A DNA stretch of 64,000 nt from Odontesthes bonariensis. Taxonomy: Eukaryota > Chordata > Actinopteri > Atheriniformes > Atherinopsidae. Each line of letters starts with the position of its first letter. The stretch's first letter is position 1. Position numbers and translations under genes: made by a program. The notes below the pieces were generated by a model, which did not search any database, was not told where the DNA came from, and was given only the letters and a program-made list of their open reading frames with translations. Positions 12,601 through 25,229 of the stretch are shown piece after piece. The stretch spans positions 18,448,248-18,512,247 of the forward strand of contig NC_134519.1 in assembly GCF_027942865.1 (NCBI RefSeq). The letters are read 5' to 3'.

Positions 12601-15551
12601 CGTACAGCCCATCTGCCATCATCCACAGAAGCACCCCCTTCTCCAGTATGTTAGGAAGCATCTCGGCACCCTGTCTCTGAGACTCAGGGTATGGAGACGG
12701 AAAAAGAATGATTTCTGCGCCACTGTGAAACTTGTCCTCTGGACATGGGGAAGAAGAGGATGGGGAGGACGTGGAGAAGGAGGAGGAGGTGATCCGACAA
12801 CCTTCTGGGTTGGTGACTGTAACTTCCTTCACCAGTGTTTCTCTGTAGTATAAGGATACATGCAGGCTGAAATCTGTAAGAAAGAGACAAGCATTTAAGA
12901 GATATCCACAAAGAAATAGTGATCAGAATCTGAACCACACAGCATGTTCGGGAGGAGGGTCTGAAATACTTTCAGATTAATTACTAATTACGATGTTGAG
13001 TATCTCCCTACTCTCTTCTCATTCTATGCATCTTCTCAACCCTCCTGTTTTATTGTATGATCATGTGATTAATAAAAAAGAAAAAAATTCAAGATTATGA
13101 GCTGTTGTTCTGGGTTTCAGAATAGGGAAGTATGTGTCGTATGAGGTGGTTATAGTTTCTTATCAGTACATGCAAATACAATAGAAATAGCAAACGTTTA
13201 AAAACAACTAGCGTGAGTTCTTGTTATCTTAAGTCTGTGCATATCCATGTTAGTGCACCAGCGACAGTTATTTACCTGTTATGATATTGTTGTGGTCCAT
13301 TGTATACATAGACGGTTGAGACTCTGAAAAGTAGGTGTGGAATGAGAGCTGAAAACCTGCATTGAAAACGACATATACAGATAAATGCATTCATTAAAGT
13401 ACTGGATGTGAAACTGTGGAAATGTGAGTAATCATTATGTTTGTTGATTTTCTTATTTGAATTGATTTATGTTGTTTAACTCAATAGCAAATCTAATGAA
13501 TATCCACCATCTTGTCAAAAGCACCATCTTTTCTACCAAAATCTTATTTGCAAAAGAGGGGATCAAATTAATATAATGGAATATTAAGGAAATAAACAAT
13601 GTACAACTTTGTTTAAACCTCACTTACATTTTGTATATAATGACTTTAAATCTACAGCATGTAGAATGTAGATTCATAAATCATCTTGGAGATAGCTGTT
13701 AAGATTTTACGTTGCCTAAGAACTATAAGATTGCTCTTAAAGCCTCAATAAATAGATAACACCTGGCGCAATTCTAAATGCTTTATCCATGAGGTGAAAA
13801 TGTAGTTCACTCACCATTTTCTGTGTGGGATCCAGGCCAAGCCCTGTTGATTGGTGACGGGAAGTGGCACTGACTGTACTGCAGCTCTGCATGTGGCCCA
13901 TGGTGATGTGTATTAGGAAGAGACTGTTGATCTGCTGGTCCGTGATAATCTCTCCAGTCCCTTCTCTCCTGAGAAACCACAAAGCTGGGTACCTAGGGAG
14001 GAAGCACTGGGATAGTCACTAGACTCAGAGAAAACGTCACTAAACTTATTCTCTTTTTTTCTTCTTTGTATGCTACTTGTGGATTAAGCTTAGTTTATTG
14101 GACGCAACGGCTTCTAAATCTGCTGACCTGGTTGTGCAGTGATGTATATGGAGGGATGTAGCCTATGGCACTGACTTGAGATGGTGTCTCCTCCATGATG
14201 CTCATCTTCATTCCTATTAATGAAAAGGAAAAGACGTCAGTCAGATAATTTGTCCACAGTGTCCACAGGGATTTCCCTGAATATCTAAGAAAGGATTATC
14301 CCTACAAGGAACTGTTAAAGATTTCTCAGGTTTATAACATTGTTTCATTTTGAAAATTAACAATAAACTGACATATATAAAAACATATTGTCAACCTAAT
14401 AAATGTATTTTGTCAAGTTTAAACTATGAATATTTTATGTATTTATTGGGTTGTACTATTTTAATTTGAGGTGGATTTGCAAAGAGAGTGCACCGTGCAA
14501 CTGAGTGCATCTAAATCTTGTCAATTTTGAGTTGTGTTAGTCCAGATAGCAAAAACTACTCTTGTGTGACAAAAACTGTTGTATGATGGCAGAGACTTAG
14601 TTATGCAAGGCTGAGGTCGTCTGGCTGTGTTATATGCACCCTGCGCTTAGTAACCGAAGCCCTCTAAAAAAAGCACTATGGCCTTTTTGGTTCATGCTTT
14701 GGCTTCCTTTGTGCTTCCTGCCTCATCGGAATCAGCAACAATGGTGCATATGTGTGTGAAAAATCACCAATAGTCTTCAAATCGTGTAAGTAAGTTGTGT
14801 GAAATGCTATAATATTTGGTATATGCAGGTGAATCCTTGCAGTTGCATAGGTTTGTGGCAGATTTTGTGATCACTTTCTCTCACCTCATACATGGGTAAC
14901 TAAATGTTATTAATCTAAATCTTAGCAACTCCCTACACCCAGCAATGCTTAATACTCACCCTTTTTGGCTCCCTCTGGGATAATTCTGTAAACTTTGTAT
15001 GGGTCTGAGATGTCCAGTTGGCTTCTTCCCACAATTTCATCAAAGTCATTGCTTTTATTAAGGGCACATCGTAGTCTGGTCTTCCATGTGGGGGGGTCTG
15101 GTTTGTCTACACCCTCCTTATATTTTCCCTTGAACATTGCCCATGCCTGAAATAATAATTTAAACCATCTCTTAACTTCCTCTTTAGTTGCAACAAACCA
15201 ACTAACGGCTTAATAAATTAAAGAGAAAAAAAAAAGCTTTTAAATTAACCTTCAAGATATAAGCAACTCTTTTAGTTTTTCACAATTTGCTATTTTTAGA
15301 TAGATACATGTGCAGTGTTAAACTTGCACTTATCAGAGAAGTGATGGTCTGACCTTGAAGAGTGCAGCATCCTCCTCTCTGTTGTAGTCTTGCTTTCCTG
15401 CATGCTTCCACGGAATCCTAAAGATGGTTTTCTCATCATTTTCCCAAACCAGGCCGGGATACCTCCCGCTGTCAATCTGATCAATCAGCCACTGTCTCAG
15501 TTTGCCATTGCCGCAACCAACTGACAGGCCACTGTCCTCATCCAGGTTCAT
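9650..15551 (-). CDS. irf4: Interferon regulatory factor 4
   Basis: Transcription factor of lymphoid and myeloid cells that binds ISRE and composite ETS-IRF sites in the nucleus. Coding exons on the minus strand: 15354-15551, 14960-15146, 14128-14213, 13815-13992, 13276-13356, 12478-12873, 10802-10914 and 9650-9799, giving 1389 nt and 462 aa (human is 451). The DNA-binding domain, residues about 15-125, keeps the five tryptophans W21, W36, W48, W68 and W87. The IRF-association domain starts near residue 244 and includes 'LFDTHQFL' and 'LCFGDEYPDPQR'. The C-terminus ends in 'IQE', as in mammals. A probable 5' UTR exon ends at 16219 with a GTAAGC donor. All junctions are in frame. A serine-rich stretch encoded near 12.77 kb is longer than in human. 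IRF8 and IRF4 are sister genes; the N-terminus 'MNLDEDSG' and 'CGNGKLRQWLIDQIDSG' favour irf4. Confidence 0.96.
11409..11437. repeat. Poly(T) tract
   Basis: About 28 T in an irf4 intron. It could be a retroposon tail in minus orientation, but no body was recognised beside it. Confidence 0.7.
11699..12005 (-). mobile_element. RTE-type LINE 3' end (Expander/Rex3-like) with 13-bp target duplication
   Basis: A 307-bp copy of a very common fish repeat whose 3' tail is (TGGA)n on the minus strand; the plus strand shows CATCCATCC at its left end. It is flanked by perfect 13-bp direct repeats, TCTATGCAATTCA, at 11686-11698 and 12006-12018. It lies in the irf4 intron between 10914 and 12478. The family name rests on the characteristic non-coding tail and not on protein; a tRNA-less SINE sharing that tail is an alternative. 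Confidence 0.75.
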
Positions 15552-17179
15552 CTCTGCAAAACAAAACGTAGTAAAATAAAGATGCTACCTTTGTATGGAA
15601 AGATTTAGGCTTTTCTATTAGAATATATATTTGATTAAAGCATTAACTTAAACAGCTATAATTGCAATTGTATGTTAAAATATATTACCACATGCCACCT
15701 GTTTTAATACTGAAAGAGTAGCCATGGTTAATTAGTTATTTGAACCCCACATGGACTTCCTTCTGCAGCCATAGCTGCAAATTTAGCAATCCCTTTTTAA
15801 TGCATTCCATCATACCATCCAGCTTTAATACTTTACTTGATACTTTGTGGATACACGTTTAAGTGTCGGGGAAGTGGTTAAGGTGAGATATTGTCTTCAC
15901 CTGTAAATAAATGTGACTGATTTGAGAAGAGTGCATGGATGACAACAAGACTTTGCTGTAAACACAACTATATATTTGATTACGCAGTATGTTCATATGA
16001 TGAAATGTTCGTCACATGTTGCCTAAAAGCAGGTGAAAGAAAAACAAAACATCTACCGACAGAATTACTTGCAGCTTTAAGAATTTTATCCACCAAAAAC
16101 TGATATTAACAGGGTTCAGACTTCCTTACAGAAACTTCTGAGATTACTTGATGCAGTTGTCATAGAATAAATCGATTTAAATGCATTCTTCCGTTTAAAA
16201 TGAGCTTCTGTTGCTTACCTTTGCATATGTTTGATCCAACGTTGCAATCTGTTTAAAGACTGTCGGGGTCCTATTCTTAAACGTTGTCACGTCTTGATTT
16301 TACTGGGAGGAGCCTCTCGGGCTCTGTCAAAGTTTAAGAGGAGATGCGCTACGATCGTGCATTTATTTCTGTGAAACTCGGCGCCCACACAGCACTGCGG
16401 TGGGGAATCCCTCTAGTGACACCCTGAGCAGAGACGGAATGGAAGAATTAACCGTGCCATCACAAAAACATCAATTAACATATCAGTTATTTGTACTAAA
16501 AGCCTAGTGATTCAACCTAATTTCCACTGACAAAACTGCTCACTGGAAAGATCCGTAAAGACTCCAGTATAATTTCAGAAGAAAAAAAAATGATAAGGAA
16601 AGGCTGAATTCACTGATAATGACAAGAAGCAAAATCAGCGGAAGGCACACAATTGAATTACAAAAATACTCTAAATTGTAACTTCAATAGTAATTACTTA
16701 GTAATACTGCCCCCCAGTGGCTGCTGCTGCTTATGCCATGTTACCTATAGTGTGTATTGTGTACTTGTCCACTGGGCTGTAGGTAAAATCGAACTATGTA
16801 CAAATAAAGAATTTTTAACTGTCTTAGAGCCCCTGAACACAGTTAAGCCAATTCCTAATGAACGAAAATGAGCTTGGTGTTTTTGATGCCACCATGCATG
16901 ACCTTCCTGTCACAAGTCGACAAACAGGAAGAGAACCAGGAAACACAGCAGTTAAGTGAGTACACAGTGTGTTTTATCTCCGTCAATATGACAGCCCATC
17001 GACCGACAACCTCACTTGGCACTTGGGTTTGATCCTTTTATTCAGCAATTTGAAATCATAGTAACCACAGTGAAAAAAAAACGTTTATAAGTTTAAAAAA
17101 AAACAACAACACAAAAACAATCTATCAATAAATGCTAAAAATGTATATGCACTATACATAACGACCAACTTTTCCACCA

Positions 17180-17185
17180 TTTATT
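17180..17185 (-). promoter_or_regulatory. Candidate dusp22 poly(A) signal
   Basis: AATAAA on the minus strand about 150 nt past the dusp22 stop codon. A second AATAAA lies at 17037-17042, so either could be used. Confidence 0.45.
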
Positions 17186-17337
17186 GTCCATGACATTTGG
17201 AGGATTATTCAGTGTGTGACAAATGTCCAAACAGAAGCCCAGTTCTGAACACATTAGACCTCTATACAAGTCCAGAATAATTCAGGATTTTATAATCCGT
17301 TGGGCCGAGTTGCAGAAGATCCCATCAAAAGCTCTCA

Positions 17338-20300
17338 TCAAGTACCTCCAGGCAGGTTAGATGCATGTTTCTCTACCTCTTCACTTTTGACCATGGGCAC
17401 CCTGGCAAGCAAGTCACGTATATCAGCCTCATCACTGAAGGGGTTGTCTTTGTATTTCTTCTGAAGCCATTCTCTGAACTTGGGGGGGGGGGGGGGGGGG
17501 ACGACACATGGTAAAGTAAACTATTTCTTATCATACTGTACACAAATTATGCACGGTTCGACTTTACCCTGTAATGCAGTGGTATGTTTAAATTCTCTTA
17601 CGCCCCATTTCACACGACTGACCTGTTGAGCTTGAGTAGTCTCAAACTCCTGCAGCTGCTGCTGGAAGCCCAGGTTGGGGCCAGCGCAGGGCCGGGCCAC
17701 CCTCACGGCAGCCAGCACGTCCTGCCATCCCAGTCCTGTCACCGTCATGATGTAAGCTACCACCAAGGTGACACTTCGGGACACTCCTGCCAAACTATAC
17801 AAAGAGAGGGTAGGACATATGGAGCACTAGAGCCGTCATAGTCTTTCATTCTTTACCATTTACTTTTGAATCTCATATGCAAATTGCTTTGCCGTCTTTA
17901 CAGTGTATACTTTCTGATGGAGAATGACAGCCAGTATCAAGGTCCCACGGCTTTAGAGGCAAGAATAGTTCTTCCGCCGATATCATGTTCTTAATATACA
18001 ATGTGTGAGGAGTTTTGAAGAGGTGGCTTCAGCGCTGACATATGCTTGTTGGCAGTGGAACACGGATGGCACTAAGTTGGACACAGATATGGCTGTCTCA
18101 GTTAACAGCAGTTATATTCTGCACATGTCAACACCAAATCCTGGCTTAAGAAACACGCATGCCGTGTTCAGTCAGTAACTGCTATTAGTAATCAGTATCT
18201 GTATGATATATATTTAAAGGCTATATGTTGCTTTAAAAGTGCAAGTCTCACATTAGTGACACAGAGCAAATCATTGCTTATTTTTGCTCATCCTCCATTT
18301 CAAAAGAATATTAGATAAAGATGCAAATCCAGGAGATTCTTAAGAGTTTTGAGGTTTGATTCCAAAGTTAAGATGCTAAACTCACAATCAGGGTAGGAGT
18401 TGAAAACCTTACCCTGGCTCAAAGACTCCACATTACAGCTACATAAATTTAACATGTACCATAAGTGACATCAGACTGAAAGGTGGGACACATGTGCAGA
18501 AAATCAAATGTAGGAACTGCAATGAAAAATTGTGGAAGTGAGGTATAAATACTGATAAATTCACACAAACACATCACACACTAAATGAGCTTTGGATTTT
18601 GGAAGGATTCTTTGAAGAAGACATATTGAGTACAGTAGAGAAACCCTTCTGCCTGTAGGTCTTATAAATAGCCACATGTATTTCTGAGAAGACCCTTTGT
18701 TCAACCAAATATAACTGCATGCTGTCAACACATTGTGAACTACCACACTACACAGAAAATGTGGCAAGACTTGTTACTGTACTCTGTTTTGGGAAGTTCA
18801 AGAATAGGCCTTCTTTTTTTTATTTAATCTCGTCTGTGCAGCAGCTACACATGGCTTCACTTGTGCACTTGTGTGCTGCAATGTCAATTTTTTTAAGGTC
18901 AAAGTGGATTTATGTAAATGTTTATGTAAATTTATGTTTGCGTCTGTACAATGGAAATCTATCTAGTTCAGTAACTTAAATAGCAAATGTTGTCTCACCA
19001 GTGGACAAGGCAGCCTTCTCCTTTCAGGCGGGACTCGTGCATGAACATTATACTTTGTTTAAAGTGCTGAGTCCTATGGAGCATAAGAAAATGCTTGTTA
19101 TAACAAGTCATACTCACATTGAACTTCAATGATAGCGCAGTAATATCTGCTGTTTTCACTGTTATTTTGTTATTTCATGTATCTGACAGCTGAATTGTTG
19201 TTCACATGTTTAAACACTGTTTGCTGATGAGCATGTTCTTTTTAGACCATTCAGGTGTAATGTTTCCACAACAGATTTGTCAAAACTCTCCCTCCTCGAG
19301 GACAGAACAGGATCAGGGTATGTTTATCTCAGGTTTGAAAGAGTTGGTGGGATATTTCACAACAAATAGTTTCAAACACCAAGCATTCTTTAAAGCAAAT
19401 GGGGGCGGCGAGGCTTACAGCTGCATTAATGTCTGTGGTATCTATAGGGGTTTGTGAGAATGTTTATATTTCTGCATTACTGTGACCAAAAACGGCATAA
19501 CATTTTCACACAAATCTTGAATATAGATAAGGAGAACACAAAATGAGACAAAAACATTTTATTTGGGCATTTCACTGTTCGGGAAAATGATCCATAGTAA
19601 CAAATCTATGAGTGGCAAAAGTTTTTATGCCAAAGTATTTACACTTTATATATAATGTATATATACTCAAAGTTTATATGAGTATGCATTTCCTGTAATT
19701 GTTGATCAGTCCTGCTCATCTGCTTGGAGGAATTTCAGCCCATTCCAACTTCATCTCTGGGATGTTGGTGGGTTTCCTCACTGGATAAGCTTGCTTTAGG
19801 TCCTTCAACAAGGGCTTTCACCTTGACATTCCAAAACATTAACTTTCTTCTTCTCTTAAGGCTTAGGCTCATTGTCTTTTGGCATGGTCCACTTTCTTCC
19901 TTCGGATTTGCTGGTATAAATCAGAATTAGCTGTTTCATCAATAATGGAAATCTCTCCTGGCCCAAATGAAGCCAAATGGGCCTAAACCATGTTTTACAG
20001 ATTGAATATGGTCGTCATGTTGGAATACAGGGTTATACTTTCTCAAACCTGCAAACAATGGGTCCGATTGAGGAGTCCAAAAAAAAAAGATAAATATAAA
20101 AATGACCTCCTATCGTCTTTTCCTAAATTCTTTTTCCTTGACTTCTATGGAAAATGTCACGGGGTTAAGGAAAGATGGTTCTCATATTTATCCATACTGT
20201 ACAACTGGATGAAAATAATCAAGTGTCACTATGACACCGCAAAGAACGTGGGATGGAATTATCTCCTTTCTTTCAATGAGGATGGTCCAGTATATCCTAT

Positions 20301-22537
20301 GCTAAAGCATTGAAGCTCCATTACTTAGGATCTGGAGAATTCAAACAGCACTTCTCTTAGCTGCAGCTCAGACACTTCTGGGACATTTCACTCAGTTAGA
20401 AAGGCTCATAAGCAAAGCAGACCTGAGAAGTCGATCTCACCCAGTGTGTCTGACAGTGGACTGGTCCAAATTCTTAGAGAGGACTTTTTTAAATCCTTTT
20501 CCAGTCTAACAAGCATCAATAACCTTTCTTCTTCTTCTTCATAAATTTCCTTTGTTCATCCATGATACATTTACACAAACCTAATTGGTGAAAATCAAAC
20601 TTAGATAGACTCTTCTTTAAAACAAAACAGGGTGTCCTTTCAAAACTGTTTGTCATACCACTGATTGAAAACACAAATTAAATATGGACACTGACTTGTA
20701 GTACATGTATGACATTGGTGATAATCTTGTCTGAGTATTTTTATTTTTTTTAAATGAGCCTGCTTTTGAGATGTCTACTTTTGGGAATTGTGTGAAAATC
20801 GAATGATGTTTTGGATCCCACATACAAAGTAATACAGACAATTATAAATTAGCAATTGGAACGGATTCATGAACTTTACCACATCACGTGTGTTGGTGAG
20901 AGGGGATATGGGTTGGGGTAGTAGATCAGTGCTGAGATCTGTTCTGCTAAAAGACTGTGTGAAGTGTAGCACTGAGCTTAGAGGACTGTGCACCACTTCT
21001 TTTTTTTTTTTCCCTCACAGAAGAAAAAACAAGTGCAAGTCTACGCCTTGTATTCATGACAAAGTAACAGCCATTCACCAACAGCTGAATGCAGCTGTGT
21101 TGCTGTGGTGTACGTGAAACAATGAGTTCACAGTCAAATGTTGGGCTTGTGAAAGCATATCATTTACACGTTAGCTTAAAGAAGATGAACCTCAGACACC
21201 CACGCATTGCAGCTTCAAATGGATGTGGTTCTCTCTCGCTACGCCTCAGCTTTTCATTGTTGTGCGCTGTGTTGTTGTGCTGCACATTTTGGTACTTACA
21301 GGTTTTGTGTGGGCAGGTCAGCTGCTGTAATGCAGAGATAGGTCATCTCCTAGTGGACAAAGCAAACTGGTTACCTGTCAGCAGTCAGTTGCTCTGATTT
21401 AGCACAAACCAGTGAACAAAAGGTAATGCATTGACACATTCTTGTTTGCACAAAATGTTTGCGTGTGTGTTGCTAATGGCTGAACATAGTCTGGATGTGA
21501 TAGAATTCTAAGCTAAATCATGGTCACTATGGAACTAAGAAACACAGCTGCTTTTGACATTTTAACTTTCAGAGTGAGTTAATAATGAAGTTAACAATCC
21601 ATAAAAAGTCATAATAATGAAGCCAGACTGTACAGTCCACACTGACTGAAGCAAGAACAAAACCACCTACTCTGACACCTCCACAAGCTCACAACTCAGC
21701 ACACTCACTGTATCAACTGTTGTTGACTGGCATTCTTCATGATACTGTAAGAATCACATGAGCAGCTCCTCTGCTTAGTGTTTACTCGCTCGGGAATGGA
21801 AATTGTGAGATCAAGAAGAGGCAGAACTAAGGATAACAACTCCACTCCTTCCCGACTAACCTGACAGACTGCTTTATGAGCTATGACTGCTTTATGGGTC
21901 TGACCATTTCCAGAAAGTAAAATCAGCCTGTTCAGCTGCCTTTGTGTCTTTACTCCGCCTAAAGATTAATGGGAAACTTACAATGCACTCTTTTTCCTTT
22001 TAAACACCTGAGAGCTGGGATGTTCTCACCTGCAGGATAGGAGCTGCACTGTCATGAATGGACAGGATGTGTGTAATGTTGTTTCTGGCTAACTGTTCTC
22101 TATCTCTTGCATCTAGGAAAAACACATAACAAAATCAAACACCCCAGTTATGTGCAACTATGTCAAGTTAAAAAAGTAATGTTTGACATCACCTTTGAAA
22201 TTCCCCAAGTACAAGTCCGGGAGGACCTACAAGGAAAGAGAAAACGGTGTACAGTGTTAGTGAAATGCTTCAATAACAATGGGTGGTTACAAGAACTGAA
22301 ACATTAACAGCTGACTTAAAGTGACAACCTGGAGATATGAAGTGATAATTAGAAATAGTTAATTCATTGTTGACATTGAAATGGGATAATTAATAAATGA
22401 TTAACTTAAGTCTATCAATAATAGGCTACATATACAGAAGAAATGCACAATTCTTAAACCACACTATTCAAATGAGGACAGCTCCGCGCAAGATCAGAAG
22501 GAAATCCGTACCGTACCTTGTTGATGCCATTACCCAT
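17338..22537 (-). CDS. dusp22: Dual specificity phosphatase 22
   Basis: Small atypical dual-specificity phosphatase (JKAP/JSP-1 type) that acts in JNK and lymphocyte receptor signalling. Coding exons on the minus strand: 22517-22537, 22193-22226, 22030-22112, 21300-21349, 18999-19073, 17623-17794 and 17338-17478, totalling 576 nt and 191 aa; all phases agree. The N-terminus MGNG predicts removal of Met and N-myristoylation. The active-site loop is HCLAGVSR, with nucleophile Cys88 split by an exon junction and general acid Asp57 in 'TAADLP', at the same numbers as human. The last coding exon follows a run of 19 C on the coding strand (plus-strand G19 at 17482-17500), which serves as its polypyrimidine tract. 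DUSP15 is the close paralogue, but 'TQHFKQS' and the tail favour dusp22; whether this is teleost copy a or b cannot be told here. Confidence 0.95.
17482..17500. repeat. G19 homopolymer beside a splice acceptor
   Basis: Nineteen consecutive G on the plus strand. On the gene strand this is C19 followed by AAG, the acceptor of the last dusp22 coding exon. Confidence 0.95.
19468..20845 (-). mobile_element. Degraded Tc1/mariner transposon
   Basis: Lies in dusp22 intron 4. Its two ends are related inverted repeats of about 60 bp: the left end reads TTTCACACAAATCTTGAATA and the right end carries the matching TTGTGTGAAAATCGAATGAT. Between them is reverse-strand transposase sequence typical of fish Tc1 elements (on the plus strand, for example, GGAGGAATTTCAGCCCATTC and CCATTCCAAAACATTAACTT). 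The copy has many substitutions and indels and no usable frame, so it is old and dead. The assignment is from remembered similarity to common fish Tc1 copies. Confidence 0.75.
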
Positions 22538-22694
22538 GTCGAAAGATACAGACAGCTCAAACAATGTCACACTCGGTTTCCTTGCTGTTTAAAAAAGCTT
22601 TTCGCAAGTCGAATGCTTCCCAAATCCACGGGAGAGCAAACGCAGCTGCTCGTGTTTGAGCGAACCAAACACAGGTCCCCAAGCTTCTCGTGTT

Positions 22695-22713
22695 GGATCA
22701 TGGGAGTTGTAGT
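22695..22713 (-). promoter_or_regulatory. ZNF143/THAP11-type promoter motif of dusp22
   Basis: The minus strand reads ACTACAACTCCCATGATCC, close to the vertebrate ACTACAATTCCC-type site bound by ZNF143 and THAP11 in many CpG promoters. It lies about 160 bp upstream of the dusp22 start codon on the same strand. Confidence 0.55.
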
Positions 22714-22984
22714 TTATTTGTATGGGTGGGCTCCGTGAACCTACATGCCTGGATACTCACGCAGTTAGAATATCAACCTTTTATATTAAATGGCAACAAG
22801 AAGGCTACTCGACCCTCTTAAGGCTACTTCACTTAAAAACAGGAAAACAGGAAACAGGTGCGACTACCACTCACTGAAACATACCCTAAATAGAAGAACA
22901 ATGTATAGGTCAAAAAGAGTCTTTCAAGGTGAACCCACTCAATCATATTGAGCTCCAGGGGAGGATTACAAACTCCTTGATTTC

Positions 22985-23175
22985 TATTGCACCTGATTAT
23001 CAGTCCCGTTTTATATATTTTGGCATACCTGAACCTTTTCTTTCTCTTTCTCTTCCTTAAGAGTAGCTTCTCGACAGCCACCTTCCAATGAAGACCACTT
23101 CTGGTAAGGTTTTGGTGAACAGTAGATGGATCAACTGAAAGTTTAGGTGCATCTTTGGGGGAAAATGACATAAAC
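22985..23175 (-). mobile_element. Tc1-like transposase remnant
   Basis: The minus strand encodes 'STVHQNLTRSGLHWK' followed by a Lys/Arg-rich segment and 'RYAKIYK'. This matches the end of the helix-turn-helix region of Tc1-like transposases, where '...GLHGRVA..KPLL..' and 'RL.YAK.HK' are usual. Only about 60 codons survive and no inverted repeats were found. It lies between dusp22 and the kinase gene. Confidence 0.6.
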
Positions 23176-23599
23176 AGGCGAATAGATAGCTAGCGAATAG
23201 ATTTAAATCTATTAAATCTGAATTTAAAATAAAACGCACCATTCCAAACGGGCTTGATGAGTTTTAAAGCTTTTTTAAAAAAAAAAATGTATCAAATTTG
23301 TCCTGACCAAGACAGACAGCAGGTCAGACCAGCAGCTTATTTTCATCAATCACCAGTTATTATCATAAGCAGGGACAGCAATGATCAAGTATAATATTTA
23401 TAGCCAAATTCACTTGGTGAGAGCAGCTTTTTTTTTTTTCAAGTAGTTTTTTGAGCTTATTGTGAATACCAGCAGCCATCCACAGTGCAAAGTATAATGA
23501 TACAATACAATAATTGTCATACTATAAAAAAAAAATTCTGAAAGAATGACGCCGATATTGAGCCTTGTACAGGAAGGACTTATTTATGTGTCAACACTA

Positions 23600-24120
23600 A
23601 GACAATTCTGATGAATCAACACTTTTGCTGCCAACAACTGCACAAGGTTGGCCCTAAGGGGAGCTGAACAAGGACGAGTTAAGTTCTCCAAGAGAGTGAC
23701 ACAAAATGGCCTTTTCAGAAGCTCTCATTAACAAGAAGAGAGTTTAAGGTTCTGTGGATGGATGAGAGGTAATTTGACTTGTTTTGATACAAAGACATGG
23801 CTTTCATTTAGTGAAAGACAGGGGAAGCATTCCAACCCAAGAACACCATCCCCGTGGTCAAGCATGACCTAACTCTTTAAGGGTATATTGTTTTTAATCC
23901 ATGTCCCATGCAAAAAGAGGAGCACAAAGGACCATTTGCAGAAAAACTTGGCGTTGGGCAGCAGACCATCAACATAGCATAGAAAAAGAAACTTTATAGT
24001 CACGAAATGATGATCAGAGAAAGAAATCATATTTTGTAGTGGTCCAGAATCCGAATCCAAATCCCTCCCAAGGATATGTTGAGTTTATTAAAGACCGTGA
24101 AGGCGAGGGAGCCTCAAAGT
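23600..24120 (+). mobile_element. Probable Tc1/mariner remnant
   Basis: Scattered plus-strand pieces resemble a Tc1-like catalytic domain: 'VLWMDE' near 23.75 kb, 'NTIPVVKH' near 23.85 kb, and a CCAGAATCCGAATCCAAATC stretch near 24.04 kb that recalls the 'QNPDLNPIE' motif. The reading frame is lost throughout. It may belong with the remnant at 23.0 kb or be a separate old copy. Confidence 0.4.
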
Positions 24121-25208
24121 CCTGGTGAACATCATGGATGATGAGAGCAAATTCTCAATGAAGACATTCAGAAAGCTTCTTAAATATGATAAAGGTAAAC
24201 AAAGGCTTTGACACTGATTACCAAGAAAGACTAAATAAATAAGCACATGGCCTTTTTGATCAAGAAAAAAAAAGAAACTGAGAAAATGTTTGAATTTAAC
24301 ATTAACATCTCTAACACAACACATCATCATGCTTTGTCTCCTAAAAGACCTTTAACGGAGAGGAACCACCTCCTTCCCCAACAACACAAAACTCCTTCGA
24401 CGGCCGACACGGGCATTGAGAAGCCAGTTACGAGCACATGGGCAGCAACTGTGTCTCTATTACAGGGAAAGCATGACACCTGGCAGTTATGTGCAGATTA
24501 ATATCATGATAACAACATCAACAGGAAGTTCTGCTACCCACTGCCCCACATTGAGAGCACGTTTACAATGCAAGCACCAGTTGCTTAAACTTCCTGGTGA
24601 TCTGTTGTTGTTCTGTGTGTGCGACCACCAGACTACAGCTTGAATGGGAGGAAGAGCCTGTTGCTTCATGTTGTTTCAAATGTGTGAATCTGCTATTTTT
24701 ACTAAATTCCTAAACAGTTGCAACTTGAATTAATACACAGTCTTATTGAAAAGAAATATCAGACAATCTGATCCACATTTTCTAAATTACTCTACAAGTA
24801 GTTATAATGGTAGATTGAATGTAATTGGCATGCACATTAACTGAGATCATTCAGTTCACCAGTTTGTTTGTCTAACTGTCAGTAACAGCTCGATTAGTCA
24901 TTAACTGCAACAGAAAACTGGAAAGTTCTCTGAATAACCTGCAGATTACCAGCAATAAATGTGAATAACAGAAAAAGAAAAAAGAAAAAGTAAGCCACTA
25001 AACTGGCGCAACACGAGAAAGGTAAATCCGATACTGCTTTGTTGTGGTTTTAGTGTGCAAAAAGGAGGAATTTATAGTGTAGGCGTTGACAGATAGGCTG
25101 CCCAAAATGTAGGCTTACATGTCATACATTGCCCACACTGCCATAAGCTACGATTCAGGTGGTTTCCCGCTCTACTTTTGTTCAAATGCCTGTTTTTATC
25201 AATGAACT

Positions 25209-25229
25209 CCCCCCCCCCCCCCCCCCCCC
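25209..25229. repeat. C21 homopolymer
   Basis: Twenty-one consecutive C between dusp22 and the kinase gene. Confidence 0.95.

Noticed and set aside
22397-22738. 113-codon plus-strand frame
   Set aside because: It is antisense to the first coding exon and promoter of dusp22.
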